From positions 3,596,001 through 3,660,000 of the forward strand of contig OY760687.1 in assembly GCA_963663945.1 (NCBI GenBank): DNA of 64,000 bases. The letters run 5' to 3'. Within the stretch, counting starts at the first letter, position 1, and the number at the start of each line of letters is the position of its first letter. Both the position numbers and the translations under genes were made by a program. Source of the DNA: Bin87 sp963663945 (GTDB lineage Bacteria > Chloroflexota > Dehalococcoidia > Lucifugimonadales > UBA3495). The notes below the pieces were generated by a model. That model did no database searches. It was not told where the DNA came from and worked only from the letters and a program-made list of their open reading frames with translations. Below, piece by piece: positions 50,271-59,858 of this stretch.

Positions 50271-52589
50271 TTGACTAGCCCCACCGCGAATACCGCCGAC
50301 CGGCCCGATGCCAAGTCGCCGCTGTCCGGACCCGCAATTGTCCCCGAATTTGAGGCGGCGCTGACGCGGTTATGCGCGATCGCCCGTCGGGGCCAGCGCG
50401 TCGATAGTCCCTTATACAACCCGTCGGAAGAGTGGATCGTGGCGCGGATGCCCATCTTCCAGGACCTCCCGGAGCAACAGCGCTCGGAACTGCTGGCCGA
50501 GGCGCAGGCCCTGGAAACCGAGGCTGCAGAGGCCAACGCGGCGGGGCGAGCTTCCAGCAAAGTCTGGCCCGAGACGGTGTTCCGGCTGGACAACGGCGGG
50601 TTGGCGTTCTTCAGCCAGCTGGGCGTGGTGCGCCGGCCGGACCTGACGCAGTATTTCGTCGAAGGGTTCACCCGCAACCGGGACGCCCTGGCGTTCTCGG
50701 AGGACAATCAGCGACTTTTCACCCAGGTGTTCAACCGAGTTTGCGAGAAGATGGAGGCCCACTTCGCCAGCCCGAACCCAGACATGGAGAAAGGTATCGT
50801 GCAGACCGACCGGCAGATTTGCGACGCGCCAGGTCGGTCTTTTCATGCGCGACAACTGCTGTTCGGCACCAGGTATATGCAGGCTCCGTACATGTGGCGG
50901 AGGCTCACCTTCGAGCTGCCGCAGGACCAGTGGGAGGGGTCGCCGGACATCCTGGAAGTGTCGGTTCCGCATTGGATGGACGACCTGGATCTGGATGAAG
51001 GGCTGAAGGCCCAGCTGCGCGAGGCTGGGATAACGCAGCTGGTGTTCAAGGCGCCCACGCGGGGTCTCTCTCTGCACTTCGGGTTCGACTATGTGGGCGA
51101 GCACAAGATGGGTCCGCTGTCCATCGCCATGCACCAGGTGAAACAGAACAACGGCCTGGCGGTGCAGGCGGCGCTGAGCATGGCGCGGGTGCGCAAGCTG
51201 GACGGCGACATTGCCAACACGGCGCTGGTCACCGTGGGCCCGTCCTTGCACGGCAAGAGCACGCTGACCATCATGGTGGAACTGGCCAACAGCGAGCTGG
51301 CCGGAGTGCTGAAGCTGAACACCGACCCCGAGGAAGGGGTCTACCCGATGAACGACGACATCGTGTTGCTGCAACCGCTGGATGATCCCGTCCCGAGCAA
51401 TCGGGGTGGGCGGCGCGCGATGATCTCCCACGCCATCGACGGAACGGAGAACAATTTCTACGCGGTGCCCTTTGGCCTGACGCGGGATGACGATCCGATA
51501 ACCTACGACGTGCTGCGAGGCGCGCCTGGCGTCACGTCGCCCGACGAGACGCTGGAAAACGTGCCGGTGCATGTGGACAGCCAGGAACCCAACTACCTGG
51601 AAAACCCGGTGCGCAACATGCGGATGATCCTGTCGCGGCAGGGCCTGTTGCAGCGCAAGGGCGCGGCGGGACTGATTTCGAAAATCACCGGTGGTCGGTT
51701 GAACGACTCGGTGCACGTGCCCATGGAAAGCACGGACCGGGTCTTCTGGCAGGAGGTGATGCGGCAGAACACGGTAATACCGCCCCTGCGTCGGTTGAGC
51801 CTCGAGCAGTACATCAGGGTGCTGATGTACGGCGAGGCGGTGCAGATGGGAGCGGCCATCGGCGCGATAGGTCGGCCGTACGTGGAGTACTTCTCCGACC
51901 CGTTCATCATCGGCCTGGAGGACGAGAACGCCAACCTGCTGTACCACGTGCTGCAGCAACTGGCCTGGGGCGGGATGCCGCAGGAGTACTACGCGTTCAA
52001 CACCGGCGGAGTGGGCGCGGACAGCAATGAGGAAGCATCCGGTTCACGCTACCGCAAGATACCGCGCGAACTGACCATGATGCTGCAGGAAGCGCTGCTG
52101 CGCAACGCGGTCAAGTTCGAATATGACGGAATGCTGCGCTCGGAAGTGGCGGTCGCCATTCTGGACGGTGAGGGGAACGAGGTGGTTGACCTGCGCGAGA
52201 ATTGGCTGCCGGTCAACATCTATGGCGAAGAGGACTACGCCGGCCGAGTGGTCGAACTGATGCGGCGGCGCTACTACGGCCGGGACCAGCAGGACAAGGC
52301 AGGGATCCTGCGCTACACCAAGGTGGTGAATACCATCCTGGACATCAGCGACGCTCCCTCACCCACCAACGAGCGTGAACTGGCATGGCTGCTTTCGTTC
52401 TACTGGTCGCTGGACCAGGCGTACGAAACGCTGGTGGACACGGCGGCGCACCGATCCGAAGGGATGCGGCCTGTGGCCTATCAGCTCAAGGAGTTGCAGC
52501 GGAAGTGCGACGCCGGATTGGCCGGCGGGCTGTCGTTGGATGATGCAGCCCGACGGAGCCTGGGCGAGTTGGGTCTGCGCGCTGGCTAG
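50271..52589 (+). CDS. Divergent ATP-PEP-carboxykinase-like protein
   Basis: A 772-residue protein. The middle follows ATP-dependent PEP carboxykinase: FGFDYVGEHKMGPLSIAMH (271-288; compare YAGEMKKG), then GDIANTALVTVGPSLHGKSTLT (312-333), where the kinase loop GLSGTGKTTL has become GPSLHGKST. The metal-binding His of the MHCSAN segment seems to be replaced (AVQAALS), and the C-terminal 250 residues do not look like PEPCK. Length is far above the usual 540. Standing before malate synthase, it could serve the glyoxylate route, or it may be a kinase with another role. The start is TTG with GGGAG at 8 nt. Confidence 0.62.
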   Translation: MTSPTANTADRPDAKSPLSGPAIVPEFEAALTRLCAIARRGQRVDSPLYNPSEEWIVARMPIFQDLPEQQRSELLAEAQALETEAAEANAAGRASSKVWPETVFRLDNGGLAFFSQLGVVRRPDLTQYFVEGFTRNRDALAFSEDNQRLFTQVFNRVCEKMEAHFASPNPDMEKGIVQTDRQICDAPGRSFHARQLLFGTRYMQAPYMWRRLTFELPQDQWEGSPDILEVSVPHWMDDLDLDEGLKAQLREAGITQLVFKAPTRGLSLHFGFDYVGEHKMGPLSIAMHQVKQNNGLAVQAALSMARVRKLDGDIANTALVTVGPSLHGKSTLTIMVELANSELAGVLKLNTDPEEGVYPMNDDIVLLQPLDDPVPSNRGGRRAMISHAIDGTENNFYAVPFGLTRDDDPITYDVLRGAPGVTSPDETLENVPVHVDSQEPNYLENPVRNMRMILSRQGLLQRKGAAGLISKITGGRLNDSVHVPMESTDRVFWQEVMRQNTVIPPLRRLSLEQYIRVLMYGEAVQMGAAIGAIGRPYVEYFSDPFIIGLEDENANLLYHVLQQLAWGGMPQEYYAFNTGGVGADSNEEASGSRYRKIPRELTMMLQEALLRNAVKFEYDGMLRSEVAVAILDGEGNEVVDLRENWLPVNIYGEEDYAGRVVELMRRRYYGRDQQDKAGILRYTKVVNTILDISDAPSPTNERELAWLLSFYWSLDQAYETLVDTAAHRSEGMRPVAYQLKELQRKCDAGLAGGLSLDDAARRSLGELGLRAG

Positions 52590-52752
52590 ACTGGACGCAG
52601 GCGTTCAGATCTCTGACCGCCAATACCATGGGGGCGATTTGGCTGCTGCGGAAACGTCCAGTGACGCTCCTGCTGGCCAGGCGCTTGGCCTTATCGACTG
52701 TCACATTTATGAATGATTCAAGGGGTTCATCAACCCATCGGGATGACTAGAC

Positions 52753-54330
52753 ATGGCAGACAACAATGTACAGATCCTCGGGCCAGTGCCTACCCAATAT
52801 GTGGGGGTGCTGACGGATGACGCGCTGGAATTCGTCGCCGAGCTGCATCGCAACTTCGAGACCACGCGGCGGCGGTTGATGCAGGCTCGCGTCCGCCGGC
52901 AGGCGGAGATCGACGCCGGGGCGACGCCGGACTTTCTGGTGGAGACGCGGGGCGTGCGTGACGGAGACTGGCGGGTGCAGCCCGCTCCCACCGACCTGAC
53001 CAACCGGCGCGTGGAGATCACCGGGCCGTCGTCCAACCGGCGCATGGTGATCAACGCGCTGAACTGCGGGGCGCAGGTCTACATGACCGACTTCGAGGAC
53101 GCCCACTCTCCCGCTTGGCTGCCCACGCTGGATGGCCAGGTGAATGTCCGCGATGCCTACCAGCGCTCCATCAGCGACGAGGCGGCGGACGGACGGCAGT
53201 ACCGGCTCAACGACGAAACCGCCACCCTGTGCGTGCGGCCGAGGGGTCTGCACCTGATTGAGCGGCACGTGCTGGTGGACGGCGAGCCCGTGGCCGGCAG
53301 CTTCTTCGATTTCGGCCTGACGGTGTATCACAACCATGTGGAGCAGCGGAGCCACGGCACGGGGCCCTACTACTACCTGCCCAAGTTGCAGTCGCACCTG
53401 GAGGCGCGGCTCTGGAACGACGTGTTCAAGTACTCCGAGGAGCGGCTGGGCATCCCGCAAGGGACCATCAGTCCTACGGTGCTGATCGAGCACATCCTGG
53501 CTGCCTTCGAGATGGAGGAGATCCTGTACGAATTGCGGGAGCGGCCGGCCGGTCTGAACCTGGGTCGCTGGGATTACATCTTCAGCGTCATCAAGGTGTT
53601 CAACAAGCGGTCGGACATGGTTTTCCCGGACCGGGCGCAGGTGACGATGGCGACGCACTTCCTGACATCGGCGGCGCAATTGCTGGTGAGCACCTGTCAC
53701 CGCCGGGGAGCGCACGCGCTGGGCGGTATGTCAGCGTTCATTCCGCGTCGGGACGACGCGGCGGCCAACGAAGCAGCTTTCGCGCAGGTGCGATCGGACA
53801 AGCAGCGGGAGGCCGACCAGGGCTTTGACGGGGCTTGGATCGCTCACCCCGGGCTGGTCGAGCCGGTGCTGGACGTATTCCAGTCCGCCTTTGCGACGGA
53901 TAACCAACTCTCTGTGATCCCCGAAGTGCGGATCGCGCCGGATGACCTGCTGGCGGTGCCGGAAGGTCAGATCAGCGAAGCCGGCCTGCGGAACAACGTG
54001 AGCGTGGCGTTGCAGTACATCGACGCCTGGACGCGGGGCAACGGCGCTGTGGCCATCTACGGGCTGATGGAGGATGCCGCTACCGCGGAGATCTCCCGTT
54101 CACAGCTGTGGCAGTGGCTGAACCACGGGTCCGTGCTGGACGACGGCCGCCCCATAACCGCTGAGTTGTACCGCCAGGTGCGTGCCCAGGAAGCGGCGGC
54201 GCTGGTCGAGCAGCGGGGCCAGGACAACCCGGGCGCGCTGGACAAGGCGGTGGAGCTGCTGGACGAAATCGTGCTGGCAGACGATTTCATTGAGTTCCTG
54301 ACTTTGCCCGGCTATCGGTATCTGGACTAG
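52753..54330 (+). CDS. aceB: Malate synthase A
   Basis: A 525-residue malate synthase of the A type, condensing glyoxylate and acetyl-CoA into malate. Landmarks: VYMTDFEDAHSPAW (near 110-123), LCVRPRGLHL with the catalytic Arg, PYYYLPKLQSHLEARLWNDVF with the metal Glu, GRWDYIFSVIK and GGMSAFIPRRD. The C-terminal GAWIAHPGLVEPVLDVF is family-typical. Isocitrate lyase is not in this window. Confidence 0.95.
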   Translation: MADNNVQILGPVPTQYVGVLTDDALEFVAELHRNFETTRRRLMQARVRRQAEIDAGATPDFLVETRGVRDGDWRVQPAPTDLTNRRVEITGPSSNRRMVINALNCGAQVYMTDFEDAHSPAWLPTLDGQVNVRDAYQRSISDEAADGRQYRLNDETATLCVRPRGLHLIERHVLVDGEPVAGSFFDFGLTVYHNHVEQRSHGTGPYYYLPKLQSHLEARLWNDVFKYSEERLGIPQGTISPTVLIEHILAAFEMEEILYELRERPAGLNLGRWDYIFSVIKVFNKRSDMVFPDRAQVTMATHFLTSAAQLLVSTCHRRGAHALGGMSAFIPRRDDAAANEAAFAQVRSDKQREADQGFDGAWIAHPGLVEPVLDVFQSAFATDNQLSVIPEVRIAPDDLLAVPEGQISEAGLRNNVSVALQYIDAWTRGNGAVAIYGLMEDAATAEISRSQLWQWLNHGSVLDDGRPITAELYRQVRAQEAAALVEQRGQDNPGALDKAVELLDEIVLADDFIEFLTLPGYRYLD

Positions 54331-54345
54331 GCCGGCGGTTGGAAA

Positions 54346-55038
54346 ATGGCGACTATCGCCACAACCACCCAATCCGTAGATCCCTCCAGTGCGGGGGAGT
54401 TTGAGTTGGCCGGGCCGCTGTCGGTCAACATCAAGCCGATCCTGGAGTCGGTTGCCGGCAAGCTGACGGACGACGAGATCGACCAGTGGTTCGTGGATTT
54501 TGCTCGGGCCAACGAGGGGCGGGGGTTTTATCTGGAGCTCACCGCAGATGGGGAGTTGGTAATTAACCCTATGGTGAACTTGCACGGCGGCATTGCCGAA
54601 GCGGAAGGGATCGGGAGCCTGGTGATATGGTCGCGTGAACACGGTGGACTTACCCTGAGTTCGCGCGCGATTGTCCGACTGCCTGACGGCACGCGTGTCG
54701 AGCCTGACCTGTCCTGGCTGTCGCCGGAGCAAGTCGTGGAGCTTGGCCCCGTGTTGCCCAGGACCGTAACCGTCTGTCCTGTTTTCGTCGCCGAAATAAT
54801 GTCCGGCACCGACCGGCTCCCGCCGTTGCAGCGCAAGATGGAGCGGTATATGGCCAACGGGGCGCAGTTGGGTTGGCTGATCGACCCGTACCGCCGGCGG
54901 GTTCACGTATACCGTCCTGGAGTCGCGGTTGAGGTGCTGGAAGACCCTGAGAGCGTCAGCGGGGATCCGGTGATGGCAGGGTTTGTGTTCGAGGTGAGGC
55001 AGCGGATCTTCTCACTGTATGAAACCGCGGAGGGCTGA
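54346..55038 (+). CDS. Uma2 family (DUF820) nuclease-fold protein 1
   Basis: A 230-residue Uma2 protein, a restriction-endonuclease-like fold of unknown role that is multiplied in cyanobacteria and Chloroflexota. The core VRLPDGTRVEPDLSWLSPEQ (near 105-124) provides the Asp. The second motif reads VFVAEIMSGTDRLPPLQRKMERYMANGAQLGWLIDPYRRRVHVYRPG, with AEIMSGTD in place of the usual vEVLSPSD. Shared with the second copy (56690) only at family level. Confidence 0.87.
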   Translation: MATIATTTQSVDPSSAGEFELAGPLSVNIKPILESVAGKLTDDEIDQWFVDFARANEGRGFYLELTADGELVINPMVNLHGGIAEAEGIGSLVIWSREHGGLTLSSRAIVRLPDGTRVEPDLSWLSPEQVVELGPVLPRTVTVCPVFVAEIMSGTDRLPPLQRKMERYMANGAQLGWLIDPYRRRVHVYRPGVAVEVLEDPESVSGDPVMAGFVFEVRQRIFSLYETAEG

Positions 55039-55053
55039 TCGGGTCGGCCGTAG

Positions 55054-55944
55054 ATGAAGATCCACCTGGTTGACGGCACTTTCGAGCTGTTTCGGGCGCA
55101 CTACTCGCCGCGCCCGGGGCGTACTGCTCCGGATGGGCGGGATATCAAGGCGACCCACGGACTGGCCCAGTCGCTGATTGCCTTGCTGGGACAGCCGGAC
55201 GTCACGCACATCGCGGTGGCGTTTGACAGCGTGATCCGCTCCTTCCGCAACGATATGTTCGCTGGCTACAAGACCGGCGACGGCGTGGAGCCGGACCTGC
55301 TCGCCCAATTTCCGCTGGCAGAACAGATCACCGCCGCGTTGGGCATCACTGTCTGGCCCATGGAGGAGTTTGAGGCGGACGACGCCATCGCCGCCGCTGC
55401 GGTGCGCTTTGCAGCAACCCCCGACGTGGAGCAGGTGGTGATGTGCTCGCCGGACAAGGATATGTCGCAGGTGGTGTCGGGTCAGCGGGTGGTGATGCTG
55501 GATCGGCGCAAGGGGGAGATCATCGACGAGGCCGGCGTGGTGGACAAGTTTGGAGTACCGCCTTCCGCCATCGCGGACTACCTGGCTCTGGTGGGCGACT
55601 CCGCGGATGGGATCCCCGGCATACCCCGCTGGGGTGCGCGGTCCACCGCCACGGTGCTGACCCGATACGGGCACATCGAGAACATCCCCACCGACATGGC
55701 GACCTGGGACGTCAAGGTGCGTGGGGCGGGCAACCTGATGGCGGCGCTCACGGAGCAATGGGACGACGCGTTGCTCTACCGCGACCTGGCCACGCTCCGG
55801 CTGGACGTACCGCTGGATGAAACCGAACCGGAACAGGTGCGCTGGACCGGCGTGCGCCGGTCGGATCTGGAAGAGCTGTGCGCGTCGTTGGGGTTGGAAT
55901 CACTGCTGGCCCGGCTGCCGGAAGCGCCGGAGCAGTCACTCTGA
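55054..55944 (+). CDS. 5'-3' exonuclease (Pol I N-terminal/FEN-like)
   Basis: A 296-residue 5'-nuclease. The acidic catalytic residues are spread through HLVDGTFELFRAHY (residues 4-17), AVAFDS, EFEADDAIAAAA and MCSPDKDMSQVV, and the helix-hairpin-helix region reads DYLALVGDSADGIPGIPRWGARSTATVL. Stand-alone proteins of this type process flaps and RNA primers. It converges on the DUF1461 gene with a 9-bp overlap of their 3' ends. Confidence 0.9.
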   Translation: MKIHLVDGTFELFRAHYSPRPGRTAPDGRDIKATHGLAQSLIALLGQPDVTHIAVAFDSVIRSFRNDMFAGYKTGDGVEPDLLAQFPLAEQITAALGITVWPMEEFEADDAIAAAAVRFAATPDVEQVVMCSPDKDMSQVVSGQRVVMLDRRKGEIIDEAGVVDKFGVPPSAIADYLALVGDSADGIPGIPRWGARSTATVLTRYGHIENIPTDMATWDVKVRGAGNLMAALTEQWDDALLYRDLATLRLDVPLDETEPEQVRWTGVRRSDLEELCASLGLESLLARLPEAPEQSL

Positions 55945-56697
55945 AACGCTGACCGGTTGATCGGGCGGCGGGCCGGGATCGCGCCGCCGGTTTGCGCTCC
56001 ATTTGCGATAGCCGAGGCTCGCCACGCCGGCGGACAGGAGGAGCACCGCGCCCAGCACCGAGGTCAGGGCGACGCGCATGGTGGCGTCGAACCAGAAACC
56101 GGCGGGGAAGAGGATCAGCAGGTAGTCGGTTCGCGGGTCCAGAATCCACAGGTCGTTGGCGAAGCTGAGGCGGTGGAAGAGCAGGAAGAGTTGCTCGAAG
56201 CTGGCGAGCGCCGCCAGACCGACCAGGAAGACCGCGATCAGGGTTACTGAGCCGCCCCATACTGCCAGCCGCGCCGCTCGGTCGGCCCACGCTGCTCGCT
56301 CAGCGGCTATCACGATGGCCAGGGTGGACAGTATCCACAGCGCCGAGCCCAGGGCGACCCAGTAGGTGCCGCGCACCAGGCGCTTGACGTCGTACATGTG
56401 GGCGACCTCACGCTGGTTGAAAACCTCCTGCTCGATGCCGTAGATGGGCGCGCGCACCGCAAGAGGTTCGACCGAGGTGTTGAAGTAGCGGCGAAGTTCG
56501 GACCCGATGGCAATCAGGTCGGGGTCGGATATGCCGGAGCGCTGGGCGGTGTGATAGCGCTGGAATCCGTTGCGGTAGAGCCCAGAGTCGTTGACGGCCC
56601 AGGTCACGGATCCGGCGACGAGGAAGAGGAGAACGGCGGGGATGACGAGGACCCGGGCGGCGGTCAGGGTGATGGCGACGAGCCGGCGGCTAGGCAT
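55936..56697 (-). CDS. DUF1461/TIGR01906 integral membrane protein
   Basis: A 253-residue membrane protein of the TIGR01906 family: four or five helices, with FNQREVAHMYDVKRLVRGTYW (near 92-112) as the family signature and SFEQLFLLFHRLSFANDLWILDPRTDYLLILFP. Function unknown. The start overlaps the Uma2 gene at 56690 by 8 nt, indicating coupled translation. Confidence 0.87.
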   Translation of the reverse strand: MPSRRLVAITLTAARVLVIPAVLLFLVAGSVTWAVNDSGLYRNGFQRYHTAQRSGISDPDLIAIGSELRRYFNTSVEPLAVRAPIYGIEQEVFNQREVAHMYDVKRLVRGTYWVALGSALWILSTLAIVIAAERAAWADRAARLAVWGGSVTLIAVFLVGLAALASFEQLFLLFHRLSFANDLWILDPRTDYLLILFPAGFWFDATMRVALTSVLGAVLLLSAGVASLGYRKWSANRRRDPGPPPDQPVSVSE

Positions 56698-57286
56698 CGG
56701 TGGGGCGTTGGCGATGGTGGAATAACTCGGACGGCGGAATGGCCAGACCGGGCAGCAGGGGAGTGGTCAGGGTGTCGTCAGCAGTGAGAAGACTGCGCTG
56801 AACGTAGTCGCCATCGCGCAGTTCGAGGAGCAAGGCCGTGTCGTTGACGGGATCGAAGATCCAGTACTCGGAAACGCCGGCCTCACTGTAAATCTGGCGC
56901 TTGCGAACGAGGTCGCGGTTGCGGTCAGTCGAGAGCACTTCTACCGTGATGTCGGGAACGCCCTCGAAATAGCCATCCACTATTTGATCGGGCCGTCTGT
57001 CCAGGATAACCGTGAGGTCGGGAACCACGACGCGACGCGGGTCTCGTGACAGAATGGTGACCGGGTCCATACAGACCTCGGCGGGAGGCTCTGCAAAGCT
57101 GTCGATATAGTTTGCAATATGCCGGCCAAGCCAAAAGATGATGAACTGGTGGACAGGCCGGGGTCTGGGCATGATGTAAAGCTCTCCGTCGTCCAGTTCC
57201 ATTTTGTTCCGTTCTTCCGTGTCGGGAAGGTCCAGGAACGCGGCGATGGACATGCGGGCGCCGGTGACGATGGGTTTCGTTGCCAT
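56690..57286 (-). CDS. Uma2 family (DUF820) nuclease-fold protein 2
   Basis: A 198-residue Uma2 protein: SIAAFLDLPDTEERNKMELDDGELYIMPRPRPVHQFI, VVVPDLTVILDRRPDQIVDGYFEGVPDITVEVLSTDRNRDLVRKRQIYSEAGVSEYWIFDP. Here the canonical PDLTVI and VEVLSTDR acidic motifs are kept, unlike copy 1. It overlaps the DUF1461 gene by 8 nt. Confidence 0.92.
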   Translation of the reverse strand: MATKPIVTGARMSIAAFLDLPDTEERNKMELDDGELYIMPRPRPVHQFIIFWLGRHIANYIDSFAEPPAEVCMDPVTILSRDPRRVVVPDLTVILDRRPDQIVDGYFEGVPDITVEVLSTDRNRDLVRKRQIYSEAGVSEYWIFDPVNDTALLLELRDGDYVQRSLLTADDTLTTPLLPGLAIPPSELFHHRQRPTDA

Positions 57287-57384
57287 GGCAAGCCTCCGGT
57301 GGCGGGCTGCGACCAGTTACAGATTACCCGAAGGATGGTCGGCTTATCAAACGTGAGGCGAACGCGCGGGGATGGAGGGTGGGA

Positions 57385-57390
57385 TATACT
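57385..57390 (+). promoter_or_regulatory. -10 element (TATACT) of mazG
   Basis: TATACT ends 9 nt before ATG 57400, so the leader would be 0-3 nt. The extended TG is not in the exact place (TGGGATATACT). Confidence 0.4.
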
Positions 57391-57399
57391 GGCGTCATT

Positions 57400-58224
57400 A
57401 TGCAGAACGATGTTACGTCTCCGACGAATTCGCCGATACCTGAAGAGCGCATGGGGGAGTTCCAGTCCCTGATCGACGTGGTGGCTCGGCTGCGGGCGCC
57501 GGGAGGCTGCCCGTGGGACGCGGAGCAGACCCACGAGTCGCTGAAGCGCAACCTGCTGGAAGAATGCTACGAAACCCTAGAGGCCATCGACGACGGCGAG
57601 CCGCTGGAGCTGGCCGAGGAGCTGGGGGATATCCTGGTGCAGGTGGCGTTTCACGCCGATATTGCGCAGCAGGCCGGAGAGTTCGACATTGCTGATGTGC
57701 TGACCGCCATCAACCGCAAGCTGATCCGCCGACATCCCCACGTGTTCGCCGACGGCAGTGCATCTGATGCGCGGCAGGTGGAACGGAACTGGGAGCAACT
57801 GAAGGCAGGGGAGCGCAGGGAGGCGGGCAAACCCGAGCCCTCGGCGATGGACAGCGTGCCATCGGCCTTGCCGGCGCTCACCGCGGCGCAACTCATGCAG
57901 GACCGGGCGGCGCGCTTCGGGTTCGACTGGGATGACGTGGATGGCGTGCTGGACAAACTAGTCGAGGAGATCGGAGAGTTTCGGGCGGCCGGTACGCCGG
58001 AGGAACGGCTGGACGAGTTCGGCGACGTCCTGTTCGCGCTGGTGAACCTGGCGCGCTGGTCGGGCATCCATGCGGAGGACGCATTGCGTCAGGCCAACGG
58101 CAAGTTCCGGAGTCGCTATCAGGCCATGGAACGGCTGGCGTCCAAGCGGGAGCAGGACTTCGCCGCGCTGCCACTGGACGACAAGGAAGCGCTGTGGCAG
58201 GAGGCCAAGGCGGCCGAAAGGTAG
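57400..58224 (+). CDS. mazG: Nucleoside triphosphate pyrophosphohydrolase MazG
   Basis: A 274-residue MazG with two MazG repeats. N-terminal: LRAPGGCPWDAEQTHESLKRNLLEECYETLEAID...ELAEELGDILVQVAFHA (E-E-x2-E and E-x2-D metal motifs). C-terminal: DKLVEEIGEFRAAGTPEERLDEFGDVLFALVNLARW. It hydrolyses NTPs or dNTPs, and in some species lowers ppGpp or removes damaged nucleotides. ATG 57400 is chosen over 57280 because a -10 lies between and the longer version overlaps the divergent Uma2 start. Confidence 0.94.
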   Translation: MQNDVTSPTNSPIPEERMGEFQSLIDVVARLRAPGGCPWDAEQTHESLKRNLLEECYETLEAIDDGEPLELAEELGDILVQVAFHADIAQQAGEFDIADVLTAINRKLIRRHPHVFADGSASDARQVERNWEQLKAGERREAGKPEPSAMDSVPSALPALTAAQLMQDRAARFGFDWDDVDGVLDKLVEEIGEFRAAGTPEERLDEFGDVLFALVNLARWSGIHAEDALRQANGKFRSRYQAMERLASKREQDFAALPLDDKEALWQEAKAAER

Positions 58225-58233
58225 GGGCGAGGA

Positions 58234-59067
58234 TCAGTAGTCGCCAGTGTGGGTGAAAGAGTATCCCAGGAACCCTGGTTCCAGCATGTAGATGCCGCCG
58301 GATGCCATGGCGGCCAGGCTGGACAGGGCACGCCACTGAGCGCTGGATCCACGGAAGGGGCTCAGCCGTTCCATGAACGGACGCTTGGGGCGGAACCTGC
58401 GTATCCTGCGACGGGCGCCGCTCTGTCGCATGGCCTCGGCCACGGCGTCGTCGAAGTTACCGAGGCGGTCAATGAGCCTCTGTTCCCGAGCCATCGGAGC
58501 AGTGTAAAGCTCGCCGGTGGCGAGTTCGGTGGTTTCCTCGGTGGTCAGGTTGCGGCTGTCGGAGACAACGGAGACGAACAGGGAATAGATCTGGGCGATG
58601 AGGTCTTCGAACTTTCCGGCTTCTTCATCGGTGGGGTGCCGCCAGAAGCCGGACATGTCCTTGAGGCGCCCGCCCTTGAAGATGGAGATCTCCACGCCCA
58701 CCTTGCTCAGCAGTTGCTCGACGATGGGGCGCATGTAGATCACGCCGATGGAGCCGACCAGGGCGGCGCGTGAGGCCATGATGGTGCCGGCTCCGCAGGC
58801 GATGTAGTATCCGCCCGACGCGCCCAGCCCGCGGATGTAGGCGACCACGGGTTTGCGCTGCGCCACGCGGCGCACGTTCTCGTAGAGCAGGTCGCTGGCG
58901 GTGGCCGAGCCGCCGGGGGAGTCGATGTCGAGCACTAGGGCGCCGATCTTGCGGTTGTTGGCAACGCGCTCGAGGATGCGCGAGTAGTCGGGCTCCTTGA
59001 TGGCGGCGCCGATGACGCCGTGCATTTCGACGACGGCAATGCCGGGGCGACGTTTGAAGAAGGGCAT
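58234..59067 (-). CDS. sppA: Signal peptide peptidase SppA (S49 protease)
   Basis: A 277-residue S49 serine protease of the short (bacterial/archaeal) SppA type. S84 lies in RGLGASGGYYIACG and the general base K136 is in FKGGRLKDMSG, with LDIDSPGGSATASD upstream. No N-terminal membrane segment is visible; a hydrophobic stretch near 243-262 may attach it. It degrades leftover signal peptides or membrane fragments. It converges on mazG with 9 bp between stops. Confidence 0.9.
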   Translation of the reverse strand: MPFFKRRPGIAVVEMHGVIGAAIKEPDYSRILERVANNRKIGALVLDIDSPGGSATASDLLYENVRRVAQRKPVVAYIRGLGASGGYYIACGAGTIMASRAALVGSIGVIYMRPIVEQLLSKVGVEISIFKGGRLKDMSGFWRHPTDEEAGKFEDLIAQIYSLFVSVVSDSRNLTTEETTELATGELYTAPMAREQRLIDRLGNFDDAVAEAMRQSGARRRIRRFRPKRPFMERLSPFRGSSAQWRALSSLAAMASGGIYMLEPGFLGYSFTHTGDY

Positions 59068-59092
59068 ACTACGAAACTCTACGTTGGATTTT

Positions 59093-59794
59093 CTACCGCC
59101 ATCCCAGCTGTTGCCAAGCCCATTCCGGCGAGTAAGGAGGCTGCTTCCAATCTTCCTTCGGGTTGTCCAGCATCAGATTGATGAAGTGAGGGACTAGGAA
59201 GGCCATTATGGCCGCGCCGTCTTCTACCTGATCGCGGTTCACTCGACTCTGCCAGGTTGCGCCTCCGTGCAATAACTGATTGCGAAGTACATAGAGGCGC
59301 TCGAAGACCCTGCCCAGGATGGCGGCGGTTCGCTTGTTTATAATATCGCACTTTATCTGGTTGGCGTCGTTTTCAAAACGAGATTGCCAGTCGCGTGCGC
59401 CCATCCAGAATGGCTTGTACACGAATTGGTTATCCAATAGGTACCGGATTGACCGATTGTGTTCTTTCCAAATGGCGTTGAAGACACCCCGGCTGGCGTC
59501 CAAATCGGCAATCCTGGAGAAATAATCCGCGAATTTTTCGCCCTCCCTCAAGTCATACGTTTCGGGGCTGTCATCGGCGTAAACCGCGTTGAAGGCAATC
59601 CAGTAGAAAATAAAGGCGGCGTCGTAGTCGGGCTTGTCAACGTTGAGCTCCTGCTCCGCCCGGGCTAACCAGCTGGTGGCGCGGCGTATCCTGAGATTAA
59701 ATGGGTTTTGCCGCTGCTCTGAATTGGGGTTGCTTTGCCATTTTGCTTCTAAGATTGATGCGGTGAGCCCACCAGCATTGCTATCCGTGCTCAT
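59093..59794 (-). CDS. HEPN-domain (Apea-like) putative RNase
   Basis: A 233-residue protein. The helical core carries LRIRRATSWLARAEQEL...YDAAFIFYWIAFNAVYAD, and after a middle region the HEPN catalytic motif R171-NQLL-H176 (R-x4-H) in LYVLRNQLLHGGATW. This is the pattern of Apea-like HEPN ribonucleases, common effectors in toxin and anti-phage systems. It is divergent from the ATPase gene at 59920, with a 125-bp shared control region. GGGAGG is near the ATG. Confidence 0.78.
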   Translation of the reverse strand: MSTDSNAGGLTASILEAKWQSNPNSEQRQNPFNLRIRRATSWLARAEQELNVDKPDYDAAFIFYWIAFNAVYADDSPETYDLREGEKFADYFSRIADLDASRGVFNAIWKEHNRSIRYLLDNQFVYKPFWMGARDWQSRFENDANQIKCDIINKRTAAILGRVFERLYVLRNQLLHGGATWQSRVNRDQVEDGAAIMAFLVPHFINLMLDNPKEDWKQPPYSPEWAWQQLGWR

Positions 59795-59815
59795 GCTGAT
59801 TCCCTCCCAAGTCAG

Positions 59816-59824
59816 AGTATAGCA
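59816..59824 (-). promoter_or_regulatory. Extended -10 (TGCTATACT) of the HEPN gene
   Basis: An exact TGnTATACT on the minus strand, about 20 nt before the HEPN gene start. Confidence 0.5.
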
Positions 59825-59858
59825 CTCGGCCCGTTAGCCAGCGGCGCGCCAGGTCGGT

